From Salipiger thiooxidans (GTDB lineage: Bacteria > Pseudomonadota > Alphaproteobacteria > Rhodobacterales > Rhodobacteraceae), in NCBI RefSeq assembly GCF_900102075.1, contig NZ_FNAV01000002.1, forward strand, positions 62,001 through 126,000: DNA of 64,000 nt, written 5' to 3'. The notes beneath the pieces are model-generated. The model had not been told where the DNA came from. It did no database searches and worked only from the letters and a program-made list of their open reading frames with translations. Positions 1 to 9,067 of the stretch are shown here, piece by piece. Within the stretch, counting starts at the first letter, position 1; each line of letters opens with the position of its first letter. Made by a program: the position numbers and the translations under genes.

Positions 1-671
1 TGGAGACCATCCAGATGGGCATTCCCATGGCGCGGATCGAGTTCGTCGATGCCGCCACCGCGCGCGCCTTCACCGCCTATTCCGGCATGGAGATGTCCGA
101 GGCGCCGCACCTGCTGGTCGAGTTCAACGGCTCGCCCGAAAGCGTGGCGCAGGACGCCGAGCGCTTCGGCGAGATCGTCGCCGACCATGGCGCCTCGCCG
201 TTCCGCTGGTCGGCCCGCGAGGAAGAACGCCGGGCGCTCTGGGCGCTGCGCCACAACGGCTATTACGCCATTCTCGCGTCGCGCAAGGGCGCGCGGGCGC
301 TGGTGACCGACATGTGCGTGCCGATCTCGCAGCTCGCGCAGGCGGTCGAGGAGACGCAGGCCGACATCGCCAGGGGCTCGATCCCCGGCCCGATCCTCGG
401 CCACGTGGGCGACGGCAACTTCCACGCCATCCTGCTGGTGGACCCCGACCAGCCCGCCGAGATGGAAGAGGCCAAGCGGCTCTCGCACCGCATGGCCGAA
501 CGCGCGCTGGCGCTCGGCGGCACCTGCACCGGCGAGCACGGCATCGGCATGGGCAAGCTCGACTACATGGAGGCGGAGCACGGCGAGGGCTGGGACGTGA
601 TGGGCCAGATCAAGCGCGCGCTTGACCCGCAGAACCTGATGAACCCGGGCAAGCTGGTGCGGCAGGGCTGA
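1..671 (+). CDS. FAD-linked oxidase, C-terminal part (GlcD / D-lactate dehydrogenase family), 5' end outside window
   Basis: The reading frame is open from the first bases of the window and ends with TGA at 669-671, so only the C-terminal ~222 residues are present. The visible part contains the FAD-oxidase C-terminal domain. HVGDGNFH is the conserved metal/substrate-site histidine motif, and GEHGIGMGK and the terminal DPQNLMNPGKL are typical of D-2-hydroxyacid dehydrogenases of the GlcD/DLD family, which oxidise D-lactate, glycolate or similar hydroxyacids and pass electrons to quinone or cytochrome. The FAD-binding N-terminal half lies upstream of the window. The substrate cannot be decided from this fragment. 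The next gene is on the opposite strand, so this is the last gene of its transcript. Confidence 0.9.
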   Translation, partial: ETIQMGIPMARIEFVDAATARAFTAYSGMEMSEAPHLLVEFNGSPESVAQDAERFGEIVADHGASPFRWSAREEERRALWALRHNGYYAILASRKGARALVTDMCVPISQLAQAVEETQADIARGSIPGPILGHVGDGNFHAILLVDPDQPAEMEEAKRLSHRMAERALALGGTCTGEHGIGMGKLDYMEAEHGEGWDVMGQIKRALDPQNLMNPGKLVRQG

Positions 672-763
672 CCCGCCCTGCCCGCGGCGCCCGCCCCGGC
701 ACCACGCCCGCGCAACGCGCCCGCCCCCGCTCCGGACCCTCCCGTTCTCCCGGGCGCCCCCAG

Positions 764-800
764 CTTCATCTTGCCAGACAAACTCCCGCCGGAGGCATCC
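764..800 (+). repeat. Interspersed repeat, CTTCATCTTGCC-type (copy 1)
   Basis: The core CTTCATCTTGCC is followed by four variable bases and AAACTCC, then a short GCCGGAGGC segment. It sits between the 3' ends of the oxidase and the convergent ABC permease. Similar cores occur at 15899, 16079 (reverse), 18300 (reverse), 23639 (reverse), 23837 and 29070. Confidence 0.7.
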
Positions 801-835
801 CGACGCCTCCACGCGGTACAACCTCGACGACCGGG

Positions 836-1954
836 CTACCCCGCCAGCACCTTGCGGAACCGAGCCAGCACGATCGCCAGCGCCACGCCCGCCATCAGCG
901 CCATCGCCGCCAGATCTCCTGCCACCAGCGTGATCCCCCCGCCCCGGTAGAGCACCGTCTGTGCGAACGAGACGAAATGGGTTGCCGGGCTGACGACCTG
1001 CATCAGCAGCCGCAGCCAGCCGGGCATCGATTCAAGCGGCGTGATCCCGCCCGAGAGCATGAAGAGCACGATGATCACCGGGATCACCAGCAGCCCGAAC
1101 TGCCCCATGTTCTGGGTGAAGCTCGCCAGCAGCAGCCCGAGGCTCGCCACCGCCACCACGTAGAGCCCCGCGCCCAGCACGTAGAGCCAGAGCGCCCCCG
1201 AGACCGGCACTCCCAGCGCCCACTCCACCACCAGCGTCAGGCTCAAAACCGAGCCCAGCAGGATCACCGCACCGGTCGCAATGATCTTCGACAGCACGAT
1301 CTCAACCGGGCGGATCGGCATCACCAGCACGTGCTCGATGGTGCCGTGCTCGCGCTCCCGGATCATCGACGAGCCGGAGAGGATCAGCGTCAGGATGGTG
1401 ACGTTGTTCATCAGCTGCATCACCGCGCTGAACCACGTGGCGTTGAAGTTGGGGTTGAAGCGGGTGCGGATCACCACCTCGACGAGATCGTCGCTGTCGG
1501 CGCCCGGCTGCAGGTATTCGCTCAGCGTCTCGGCCAGCAACTGCTGCAGGAAGGTTGCGCCGTTGCCCGCCTGCGCCACCGCCGTCGCGTCCACCAGAAG
1601 CTGCAGCGTCGCCGCCCGCCCGGCGCGCAGGTCGCGCTCGAAATCCGGCGGGATCGCCAGCACCAGCACGAAGCGGCCGTCGGTCTGCGCCTGCGCGGCC
1701 TCGGACGGGGCCAGCAGGTCGGGCGCGGCGAAGAGCGGCGGGCGGATCTCATCGATCAGCCGCCCCGAGAGCGGCGAGTGGTCCTCGTCCACCACCGCCA
1801 CCGAGAGGTCGCGCACCTCGGTCGAGGCCGCGCTCGTCACCATCCAGATCGCCACCGTGAAGACGTAGATCATCAGCACGATCATCACCCGGTCGCGGCG
1901 GATCGCGCGCAACTCCTTCATCGTGAGCCTCAGCGTGTTGTAGATCGCGCGCAT
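836..1954 (-). CDS. ABC-2 type transporter permease (YhhJ-like)
   Basis: The 372-residue membrane protein has the ABC-2 permease layout: one N-terminal membrane segment (about residues 24-44, IVLMIYVFTVAIW), a long extracytoplasmic domain of about 140 residues, then five to six C-terminal membrane segments. The motif IREREHGTIEHVLVMP is the cytoplasmic coupling segment of this family. It starts 3 bases after the stop of the RbbA-like gene and is the last gene of a leftward HlyD-ATPase/permease-permease operon. By analogy with E. coli yhiI-rbbA-yhhJ, it would form an inner-membrane exporter with the fused protein. The exported substrate is unknown. Confidence 0.88.
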   Translation of the reverse strand: MRAIYNTLRLTMKELRAIRRDRVMIVLMIYVFTVAIWMVTSAASTEVRDLSVAVVDEDHSPLSGRLIDEIRPPLFAAPDLLAPSEAAQAQTDGRFVLVLAIPPDFERDLRAGRAATLQLLVDATAVAQAGNGATFLQQLLAETLSEYLQPGADSDDLVEVVIRTRFNPNFNATWFSAVMQLMNNVTILTLILSGSSMIREREHGTIEHVLVMPIRPVEIVLSKIIATGAVILLGSVLSLTLVVEWALGVPVSGALWLYVLGAGLYVVAVASLGLLLASFTQNMGQFGLLVIPVIIVLFMLSGGITPLESMPGWLRLLMQVVSPATHFVSFAQTVLYRGGGITLVAGDLAAMALMAGVALAIVLARFRKVLAG

Positions 1955-1957
1955 GGC

Positions 1958-4663
1958 TCAGGCCTCCTGCTTGCGCAGGGCAAGCGACGAGATCAGCAGG
2001 TAGAGCACCCCGAACCCCGCCAGCATCAGCGCGTTGAACCACACCTCGGACCAGCCGAAGCCCTTGACGAAGGCGCCCACGGTGACCGGCTGGAACCACG
2101 CGCCGGGAAAGGCCTGGCCGAAGAGCCTCCCGCCCTCGGCCATGGTCGAGACCGGCACGATGAGGCCCGAGAAGTTCACCGTCGGGATGATGGTGATGAC
2201 CGCGGTGGCAAACACCGCCGAGACCTGCGTCTGCACGAAGGTCGACACCAGTTGCCCGAAGCCGGTCGAGGCGATGACATAGAGCGTCGCCACCGCCCCC
2301 AGCGCCAGCACGCTGCCGCTGAACGGCACCCCGAAGAGCCAGCGCCCCATGGCGGCCATAACCCAGAAACTCGCCCAGGCGGTCACCACGTAGGGGATCT
2401 GCTTGCCCACGAGGAACTCGGGCCGGCTCACCGGGGTCGAGCGGAAGTTGGCGATGGTGCCGGTCTCCTTCTCGCGCACCACGCTCACCGCCGACATGAT
2501 CGCCGGAATGAGCATCAGGATCAGCATGACCAGCGAAGGCACCATGGCATTGGCGCTCTCGAAGGCCTGGTTGAAGCGGTAGCGGGTCTCGATGTCCACG
2601 AGGCCGGTGCTGGGAGCCCCGGCCTCGGTCGCGACCCGCGTCTCGTAGGCCTCGAGCAGCCCCATGGCATAGCCGCGCGCGGTCTCGGCCCGGAACGGCA
2701 TGGCGCCGTCGATCCAGAGCGAGATCTCGGGCGTGTCGCCCCGGTGCAGGTCGCGGCCGAAGCCGTCGGGGATCTCGAGCGCCAGCGCGAGGTCGCCGCG
2801 GCCCATGCGGGCATCGAGCTCGTCGAGCGTTGCGAAATCGGGGGTCCCGGCGAATTGCGGGATCGAGGTGAAGGCCTCGACCAGCGCCCGGCTCTCGGGC
2901 GTGCGGTCCTGGTCGTTGACGGCGAAGCTCAGCTCGTCCACGTCGAAGGAGATGCCGTAGCCCATGGTCAAGAGCAGCAGGATCGGGCCCGCGAGCGCGA
3001 AGAACAGCCGGATCGGGTCGCGCCGCAGCTCCAGCGTCTCGCGCCAGGTATAGGCCCAGAGCCGTTGCGCCGCCTGCCGCAGAGGCCCGCGCGGTGCCGG
3101 GTCGGCATCGTAGACCGGCGCATCGACCGCGCCCTCTTCCCGCCCCATCTCGTCCTCGAGCGCATCGATGAAGGCGCCCTCGAGCGTCTCGGCCTCGCGC
3201 CGGGCCACGATCTCGGCCGGCGCGCCCATCTCGAGCACCCGGCCCGCGTGCATCAGCGAGATGCGGTCGCAGCGCTCGGCCTCGTTCATGAAATGGGTGG
3301 TGATGAAGATCGTCACGCCGTCTTCCCGCGACAGCCGGATCAGGGTGCGCCAGAAATCGTCCCGCGCCAGCGGATCGACGCCCGATGTGGGCTCGTCGAG
3401 GATCAGGATGCGCGGCTCGTGGATCACCGCCACCGCCAGTTGCAGCCGCTGCTTCTGCCCCAGCGGCAACCCGTCGGGCATGGCATCCGCCTCGGCGCGC
3501 AGGTCATAGGCGTCGAGCACCGCCTCCACCCGCGCCTGCCGCCTGTCGGCCGGCAGACCGTAGAGTTCCGCGTGCAGCATCAGGTTCTGGCGCACGCTGA
3601 GCTCTGTGTAGAGCGAGAAGGTCTGCGACATGTAACCGATGCGCAGACGGCTCTGCATGTCCGAGGCCGCAAGCTCCTGCCCGAAGAGCCGCGTGTGGCC
3701 CTCGGTCGGGTCCAGCAGCCCGGTCATCATCTTCATGGTGGTCGACTTGCCGCAACCGTTCGAGCCGAGGAAGCCGAAGATCTCGCCCTCGGGGATGGTG
3801 AAGCTCACGTGGTCGACGGCGGTGAAGTCACCGAAGCGCTTGGTGAGGCCCTCGGCCTCGATCGCGGGCACCGCGCCGTCGCGCTCGGGGCGCGGCGGCA
3901 GGACCACCGGAGCGTGGTCGACGCCGCCGGGCAGCAGGTTGATGAAGGCGGCCTCGAGCGTCTCGGCCCCGCCCTGCGCCCGCAGCACGTCGGGCGAGCC
4001 GGTGGCGATGACCCGCCCCGCGTCCATCGCCGCGAGCCAGTCGAAGCGCTCGGCCTCCTCCATGTAGGCGGTGGCGACCAGCACCGACATGCCCGGCATG
4101 TGGCCACGGATGCGGTCGATCAGGTCCCAGAACTGCCGCCGCGACAGCGGGTCGACGCCGGTGGTGGGCTCGTCGAGGATCAGCAGGTCGGGATCGTGGA
4201 TCAGCGCCGAACACAGGCTCAGCTTCTGCTTCATCCCGCCCGAGAGCTTGCCCGCCGGACGGTCGGGAAACGGCGCGAGCCCCGTCGCCTCGAGCAGCAT
4301 GGCGATGCGGGCGTCGCGCTCGACCGCGGGCTGGCCGAAGAGCCGCCCGAAGAAATCGAGGTTCTCGCGCACCGAGAGCGTCGGCGACAGGTTCCGCCCC
4401 AATCCCTGCGGCATGTAGGCGATGCGCGGCGCCACCCGGGCCCGCGCGCGTGCGTCGGCCATGTCCTCGCCGATGGCGCGCACCCGGCCCTCCTGCAGGC
4501 GCCGCACGCCCGAGACCAGCCCCAGCAGCGTCGACTTGCCCACGCCGTCCGGGCCGATCAGCCCGGCCATGACGCCCGCCGGCACGCGCAGCGCCACGTC
4601 GTCCAGCGCCGTCACCTTGCCGTAGCGATGGCGCACACCCTCGAGTTCAGCGGCGAAATCCAT
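1958..4663 (-). CDS. RbbA-like fused ABC transporter: two ATPase domains plus ABC-2 permease
   Basis: The protein has 901 residues. The first nucleotide-binding domain has Walker A GPDGVGKS at about residues 37-44, signature LSGGMKQKL and Walker B LLILDEPTTGVDP. The second has Walker A GSNGCGKS near residue 300, a modified signature LPLGQKQRLQL and Walker B ILILDEPTSGVDP. After a linker at about residue 520 comes an ABC-2 permease with a large periplasmic loop and six membrane segments, with VVREKETGTIANFRSTP as the coupling motif. This two-ATPase-plus-permease fusion is the RbbA/YhiH architecture. The non-canonical second signature is, from memory, usual in that family. Flanking HlyD and permease genes on the same strand indicate a drug, metabolite or envelope-component exporter. 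Confidence 0.9.
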   Translation of the reverse strand: MDFAAELEGVRHRYGKVTALDDVALRVPAGVMAGLIGPDGVGKSTLLGLVSGVRRLQEGRVRAIGEDMADARARARVAPRIAYMPQGLGRNLSPTLSVRENLDFFGRLFGQPAVERDARIAMLLEATGLAPFPDRPAGKLSGGMKQKLSLCSALIHDPDLLILDEPTTGVDPLSRRQFWDLIDRIRGHMPGMSVLVATAYMEEAERFDWLAAMDAGRVIATGSPDVLRAQGGAETLEAAFINLLPGGVDHAPVVLPPRPERDGAVPAIEAEGLTKRFGDFTAVDHVSFTIPEGEIFGFLGSNGCGKSTTMKMMTGLLDPTEGHTRLFGQELAASDMQSRLRIGYMSQTFSLYTELSVRQNLMLHAELYGLPADRRQARVEAVLDAYDLRAEADAMPDGLPLGQKQRLQLAVAVIHEPRILILDEPTSGVDPLARDDFWRTLIRLSREDGVTIFITTHFMNEAERCDRISLMHAGRVLEMGAPAEIVARREAETLEGAFIDALEDEMGREEGAVDAPVYDADPAPRGPLRQAAQRLWAYTWRETLELRRDPIRLFFALAGPILLLLTMGYGISFDVDELSFAVNDQDRTPESRALVEAFTSIPQFAGTPDFATLDELDARMGRGDLALALEIPDGFGRDLHRGDTPEISLWIDGAMPFRAETARGYAMGLLEAYETRVATEAGAPSTGLVDIETRYRFNQAFESANAMVPSLVMLILMLIPAIMSAVSVVREKETGTIANFRSTPVSRPEFLVGKQIPYVVTAWASFWVMAAMGRWLFGVPFSGSVLALGAVATLYVIASTGFGQLVSTFVQTQVSAVFATAVITIIPTVNFSGLIVPVSTMAEGGRLFGQAFPGAWFQPVTVGAFVKGFGWSEVWFNALMLAGFGVLYLLISSLALRKQEA

Positions 4664-4675
4664 GATGCGCTCCGC

Positions 4676-5680
4676 CTATTCGGGCACGTTCACCGCAAGA
4701 TCCGCCGGCCACTCGGCGCCGGGGTCCGAGCGCACGAAGCCGATGCCCCGGACGCCGGATTTCACCATGTTCTCGAACTGCGCGAGCAGGTCGCGCGGCA
4801 CCGTTAGCTTGACGCGGAACACCAGTTCCTCGCGTTCCTTCTCGGTCTCGACGCTCTTGGGGGTGAACTGCGCCTGCGGCGAGATGAAGCTCACCCGCGC
4901 GGGCACCACGTAGTCCGAGATCGGGTCGAGCACCATGCGCGCCTCGTCGTTGGTGGACAGCAGCCCGACCACCGGCGCGGGCAGGTAGATGTTCATGTAG
5001 ACATTGGTGAGATCGAGCAGCGTGAACACCGCCGAGCCCGCCGCCAGCACCTCGCCCGGCTCGCGCAGGCGGTAGAGGATGCGGCCCCGGATCGGCGCGC
5101 GGATGGTCATGTCGTCGAGCGCGATCTTCAGCCGCTCCACGTCGGCCTCGGCGGCGGCAATGGTGGCGTCGGAATTGGCCACCTGCGCTTCGGCCGAGGC
5201 CAGCGACGCGCGGGCGCTGTTGAGCGAATTGGTGGCGTCGTCGAGCGCGCTCTGGCTGGCGTGGCCGTCGGTGTGGAGCCGCTCGACCCGATCGAAACTG
5301 GTCTTGGCCACGTCGCGCGCGCTCTGCGCCTGCATGACGTTGGCCTCGGCCATCTGCTTGCTCGCCCGCGCCTGCTGCACCGTCGCCTGCGCCGCCAGAA
5401 GCTGGGCGCGCGCCTCGCGGTCGTCGAGCTGGGCAAGCACCGTGCCCGCGTCTACAATCTCGCCCTCCTCGGCCATGATTTCGGTCACGCGCCCGGCATA
5501 TTTCGTCGCAATGTCAACGCTTTGCGCCTCGATCCTGCCGTTGGAGCTGGCGATGCCCTCGTAGCGGTCCTGACCGCCGAACCGGGCCAGCAGCGTCTCG
5601 AACCGGGATTGCGCCAGCACAGGCCCCGCAGCGGCGATAAGGGCAAGGGCGAAGAGCAGCGGACGGGGGCTGAGGGGCAC
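4676..5680 (-). CDS. HlyD-family periplasmic adaptor (membrane fusion protein)
   Basis: This 334-residue protein is the first gene of the exporter operon. The N-terminus (PRPLLFALALIAAAGPVLAQ) is a signal peptide with an ALA/Q cleavage site. It is followed by a biotinyl-lipoyl-like half-motif (GRIEAQSVDIATKYAGRV, split by the hairpin), a long Ala/Gln-rich coiled coil at roughly residues 85-190 and the second half DMTIRAPIRGRILYRLREPG. It would bridge the inner-membrane ABC exporter to an outer-membrane channel; no TolC-type gene is in the window. The downstream gene begins 12 bases after the stop, so co-transcription is likely. Confidence 0.9.
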   Translation of the reverse strand: MPLSPRPLLFALALIAAAGPVLAQSRFETLLARFGGQDRYEGIASSNGRIEAQSVDIATKYAGRVTEIMAEEGEIVDAGTVLAQLDDREARAQLLAAQATVQQARASKQMAEANVMQAQSARDVAKTSFDRVERLHTDGHASQSALDDATNSLNSARASLASAEAQVANSDATIAAAEADVERLKIALDDMTIRAPIRGRILYRLREPGEVLAAGSAVFTLLDLTNVYMNIYLPAPVVGLLSTNDEARMVLDPISDYVVPARVSFISPQAQFTPKSVETEKEREELVFRVKLTVPRDLLAQFENMVKSGVRGIGFVRSDPGAEWPADLAVNVPE

Positions 5681-5948
5681 GGGCGATCTCCTGACGGTGG
5701 GCGGGACTCGGAAACTATACGGGGCAGTTTAGAACAACCTGCGGCGGTGGCCAGCGCCGGTTTGCCGCAGCGCCGCGCCGCCGCTTTTCACGGCGTCTGC
5801 CGGACCCGCCGACGTGACGCACGGGCCGTTCGCGGCTTTCCCCTTCCTGCGCGGAAACGCACGTTATATCAAGAGCTAGAAGGACGAACCTGCCCCTCGT
5901 GCGAGTCGCGCTGCGGGCGGGTTCGCGCGGCACGAAGGAGAGCGTGGC
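5681..5948. other. Divergent intergenic region between the exporter operon and the AmaA-like gene
   Basis: These 268 bases separate the leftward HlyD start from the rightward FAD oxidase start and should hold both promoters. AT-richer patches occur around 5710-5735 and 5860-5885. The only clear signal is AAGGAG about 8 bases before the ATG at 5949. I see no gene or strong palindrome. Confidence 0.4.
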
Positions 5949-7229
5949 ATGACCTCGGGACAAGAACCGAACCTGTGGCGGGCAAGCAGCCGGGAAGCCA
6001 TCGGAGCGGGCGCGCTCGACCGTGACCTGAGCGTCGATCTCGCGGTGATCGGCGGCGGCTTCACCGGCTGCTCTGCGGCGCTCGAAGCGGCGCGGGGCGG
6101 CGCCGCGGTGGCGCTGCTCGAGGCGCGAGAGATCGGCTACGGCGGCTCGGGGCGCAACGTGGGCCTCGCCAATGCCGGGCTGTGGCTGAAACCCGAGGAG
6201 ATCACCGCCGAACTGGGCGAGGACGCAGGGCGGGCGCTGATCGCGCGGCTGGCCGAGGCGCCCACAACGGTCTTCGGGCTGATCGAGCGCGAGGCCATCG
6301 ACTGCGAGGCGCGCCGCGCCGGCACGCTGCATTGCGCCCATGCCCCCGCGGGCATGGACGACCTGCGCGAGCGGTTGCGGCAGGGGTTGGCTGCAGGCGC
6401 GCCGCTGGAGCTGCTCGACGCCGAGACCGCCCGCGCCCGCACCGGCAGCACCGCCGTGCATGGCGCGCTCTTCGATCCCCGCGCCGGGACCGTGCAGCCG
6501 CTGGCCTATTGCCGCGGGCTGGCCCGGGCGGCGCACGACGCCGGTGCAGCGGTTTTCGAAGACAGCCCGGTGACGGCGCTCACGCGCGAGGGCGATACGT
6601 GGCTGGTCAGCTGCAACGGCCGGACGGTGCGGGCGGGGGCGCTGCTGATGGCGACCAACGCCTATCACCTCCGGCTCGACGGGGCGCCCGGCCCCGCCTA
6701 TGTGCCGGTGCATTACGGTCAGTTCGCCACCGTGCCCATGCCCGAGCCCCTGCGCGACCGCATCCTGCCCGGCGGCGAGGGCTGCTGGGATACGGCGCTG
6801 GTGATGTCATCCTTCCGCACCGACGCGGACGGCCGGCTGATCATCGGCGGTATAGGCGATCTCGACGGCCCCGGCGGCGCGATCCACGCCGGCTGGGCGC
6901 GGCGCAAGCTGCGGGCGCTGTTCCCCGAGATCGGCGATCTGCCCTTCGAGCACGGCTGGTGCGGGCGCATCGCGATGACCTCGGACCACATCCCGAAAAT
7001 CGTGGAGATGGGGCCGCGCGCCTATGCCTGCTTCGGCTATTCCGGCCGCGGCATCGGGCCGGGCACGGTGTTCGGCATGGCGGCAGCGCAGGCGCTGCTG
7101 CGCGAGGACGCCTCGGGCCTGCCGATGGCTCCGGTGAAGCACCACGAAGAATGCCTGACAAAGCTCAAGGGTCGCTACTACGAGTTCGGGGCAACGCTGA
7201 CCCACGCGGTGTCGGCGCGGGGGGCCTGA
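5949..7229 (+). CDS. FAD-dependent amine/amino-acid oxidase (DAO family), AmaA-like
   Basis: The protein has 426 residues. A Rossmann FAD site is at about residues 35-65 (AVIGGGFTGCSAALEAA, then a LLEAREIGYGGSGRN segment), and the C-terminal FAD-binding motif YSGRGIGPGTVFG is present. Length and pattern fit the D-amino-acid oxidase superfamily branch that includes L-pipecolate oxidase (AmaA) and gamma-glutamylputrescine oxidase. Its convergent neighbour is an ALDH7-family dehydrogenase, as expected for the AmaA/AmaB pair of the lysine-pipecolate route, in which AmaA makes piperideine-6-carboxylate. The pairing is the main reason for favouring pipecolate; the substrate itself is inferred. The start is supported by AAGGAG at the correct spacing. 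Confidence 0.8.
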   Translation: MTSGQEPNLWRASSREAIGAGALDRDLSVDLAVIGGGFTGCSAALEAARGGAAVALLEAREIGYGGSGRNVGLANAGLWLKPEEITAELGEDAGRALIARLAEAPTTVFGLIEREAIDCEARRAGTLHCAHAPAGMDDLRERLRQGLAAGAPLELLDAETARARTGSTAVHGALFDPRAGTVQPLAYCRGLARAAHDAGAAVFEDSPVTALTREGDTWLVSCNGRTVRAGALLMATNAYHLRLDGAPGPAYVPVHYGQFATVPMPEPLRDRILPGGEGCWDTALVMSSFRTDADGRLIIGGIGDLDGPGGAIHAGWARRKLRALFPEIGDLPFEHGWCGRIAMTSDHIPKIVEMGPRAYACFGYSGRGIGPGTVFGMAAAQALLREDASGLPMAPVKHHEECLTKLKGRYYEFGATLTHAVSARGA

Positions 7230-7232
7230 GGT

Positions 7233-7290
7233 CGGTGGGGCTCTGCCCCGTCCGCGCAGGCGCGGACTCCCCGGGATATTTGGGGCCAAT
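7233..7290 (-). repeat. Variant interspersed repeat (GGGGCTCTGCCCC / CTCCCCGGG type)
   Basis: Immediately after the FAD oxidase stop lies GGGGCTCTGCCCC, then a GTCCGCGC-GCGCGGAC hairpin and CTCCCCGGGATATTTGGGGCC. It shares the GGGGGCTCTGCCCC and CTCCCC-GG parts of the CTTCATCTTGCC repeats but has a different outer core, so it is a related subfamily or a chance relative. Confidence 0.5.
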
Positions 7291-7295
7291 GGAAA

Positions 7296-7325
7296 CCCGG
7301 GCGCCGGTCATGGTCGGCGCCCGGG
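7296..7325. terminator. Bidirectional hairpin between convergent AmaA-like and AmaB-like genes
   Basis: CCCGGGCGCC at 7296-7305 and GGCGCCCGGG at 7316-7325 form a perfect 10-bp stem with a 10-base loop. It lies 21 bases from the stop codon of the leftward dehydrogenase gene. There is no clear T-tract, so termination is inferred from position and stem strength. Confidence 0.6.
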
Positions 7326-7346
7326 GTGCAGTCGATCCGGACCGGA

Positions 7347-8867
7347 TCAGATGTCGAAGGTGACGCCCTGTGCGAGCGGCAGCTCGGTCGAGTAGTTGAT
7401 GGTGTTGGTGGCGCGGCGCATGTAGGCGCGCCATGCGTCCGAGCCGCTTTCACGGCCGCCGCCGGTCTCCTTCTCGCCCCCGAAGGCACCGCCGATCTCG
7501 GCGCCCGAGGTGCCGATGTTGACGTTGGCGATGCCGCAGTCGCTGCCGCGGGCGGAGAGGAAGTGCTCCATCTCGCGCATGTCGGTGGTGAAGATCGACG
7601 AGGACAGCCCGCCGCCGACGGCGTTGTGCTGTTCGAGCACCTCGTCGAAATCACCGTATTTCATCACGTAGAGGATGGGGGCGAAGGTCTCGCGCAGCAC
7701 CGGGCCGGCCTGCTCGGGCATCTCGACCAGGGCGGGACGGACGTAGAAGGCGCTGTCGGCGCCGACCTCTTCTCGACCGCCGCCATGCACGGTGCCGCCG
7801 AGCCCGGCCGCCTCGGCCAGCGCCGCCTGCATCGACTCGTAGGCGCTCGCGTCGATCAGCGGGCCGACGAGGGCCGAGGTCTCGAGCGGGTTGCCGACGG
7901 TGACGCTGGCATAGGCCTTCTTCAGCGCGGGCACGATCTGGTCATAGACGCTCTCGTGCACGAAGAGCCGGCGCATGGTGGTGCAGCGCTGGCCCGCGGT
8001 GCCCATGGCCCCGAAGGCGATGGCGCGCAGGGCCATGTCCATGTCGGCCGAGGGGCAGACGATGCCGGCGTTGTTGCCGCCGAGCTCGAGGATGCATTTG
8101 CCGAAGCGCGCCGCGACGCGCGGGCCCACGATGCGGCCCATGCGGGTCGAACCTGTGGCCGAGATCAGCGCCACCCTGGAGCTGTCGGTCAGCGCCTCGC
8201 CCAGTTCCGGCCCGCCGACCAGCACCTGGCTCAGGCCCTCGGGGGCGTCCGACCCGAAGCGGGCGATGGCGCGCTCGAGCACCGCCTGGCAGGCGAGCGC
8301 GGTGAGCGGGGTCTTCTCGGAAGGCTTCCACAGCACCGGGTCGCCGCAGACCAGCGCCAGCGCCGCGTTCCAGCACCAGGGCGCGCAGGGGAAGTTGAAG
8401 GCGGTGATGATGCCGACGACGCCCAGCGGGTGCCAGGTTTCCATCATGCGGTGGCCGGGACGCTCGGTGGCGATGGTCAGACCGTAGAGCTGGCGCGAGA
8501 GGCCGACGGCGAAGTCGCAGATGTCGATCATCTCCTGCACCTCGCCGAGGCCTTCCGACGGCGACTTTCCGGCCTCGATCGAGACCATGCGGCCGAGGTC
8601 TTCCTTGGATTTGCGCAGTTCCTCGGCATAGAGCCGCACCAGCTCGCCCCGGCGCGGCGCAGGCACCATGCGCCACGTGCGGAAGGCGCTGGCGGCGAGG
8701 TCGATGGCCGTGGCGGCGTCCCCGGCGCTGTGGGTGGCAAGGCTGGCGACGGCGGTGCCGGTCACCGGCGAGATCACCGCCATGCCGCCGGCCACGTCCA
8801 GCGCGGCGGTGGCGCCACAGGCTTGCATGGTGTCGCGGGTGACGATGTCGAGCGGTTTGGTGAGCAT
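7347..8867 (-). CDS. amaB: Aldehyde dehydrogenase, ALDH7 family (L-piperidine-6-carboxylate / 2-aminoadipate semialdehyde dehydrogenase)
   Basis: The start was set at 8867 (MLTKPLDIVTRD) because AGGAG lies just upstream; an earlier in-frame codon at 8945 would add 26 low-complexity residues. The 506-residue protein has the ALDH catalytic glutamate in LELGGNN and the catalytic cysteine in GTAGQRCTT. The ELGGNNA and GTAGQRCTTMRRL pair is characteristic of ALDH7 (antiquitin), which oxidises aminoadipate semialdehyde to 2-aminoadipate using NAD(P). With the FAD oxidase that converges on it, it would complete the pipecolate branch of lysine degradation. A LysR gene, now interrupted by a stop codon, is divergent from it. 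The gene symbol rests on family and context. Confidence 0.82.
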   Translation of the reverse strand: MLTKPLDIVTRDTMQACGATAALDVAGGMAVISPVTGTAVASLATHSAGDAATAIDLAASAFRTWRMVPAPRRGELVRLYAEELRKSKEDLGRMVSIEAGKSPSEGLGEVQEMIDICDFAVGLSRQLYGLTIATERPGHRMMETWHPLGVVGIITAFNFPCAPWCWNAALALVCGDPVLWKPSEKTPLTALACQAVLERAIARFGSDAPEGLSQVLVGGPELGEALTDSSRVALISATGSTRMGRIVGPRVAARFGKCILELGGNNAGIVCPSADMDMALRAIAFGAMGTAGQRCTTMRRLFVHESVYDQIVPALKKAYASVTVGNPLETSALVGPLIDASAYESMQAALAEAAGLGGTVHGGGREEVGADSAFYVRPALVEMPEQAGPVLRETFAPILYVMKYGDFDEVLEQHNAVGGGLSSSIFTTDMREMEHFLSARGSDCGIANVNIGTSGAEIGGAFGGEKETGGGRESGSDAWRAYMRRATNTINYSTELPLAQGVTFDI

Positions 8868-8992
8868 GGTCTGTCTCCTGTCAGGGCGTCCCAGGTGGGG
8901 AATCCGTCTGGCACGCCGGGGCGCGCTTCGGGCGCAGCCTAGCACGGGCGCGATCCGGGGTCCGCACGACGATTCCGGCTGCCCCCATTCCC

Positions 8993-9017
8993 AATTCGCA
9001 TGACCAATGGCCGAATT
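8993..9017. promoter_or_regulatory. Candidate LysR operator between amaB and the lysR pseudogene
   Basis: AATTCG (8993-8998) and CGAATT (9012-9017) form a perfect inverted repeat with a 13-base spacer, and a T-N11-A arrangement lies inside. It sits in the 200-base divergent region between the leftward dehydrogenase and the rightward LysR gene, where LysR regulators usually bind. No expression data support it here. Confidence 0.45.
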
Positions 9018-9067
9018 AGCTGGTAAGGAGGCGCGATACGCATGACACCAGCCCCGGACCCGTCCCC

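Noticed and set aside
977-4807. A continuous open frame of about 1276 codons on the plus strand opposite the ABC genes
   Set aside because: It is rich in Arg/His/Gln/Pro without motifs and lies antisense to a well-supported ABC operon. Long antisense frames are expected at this GC content.
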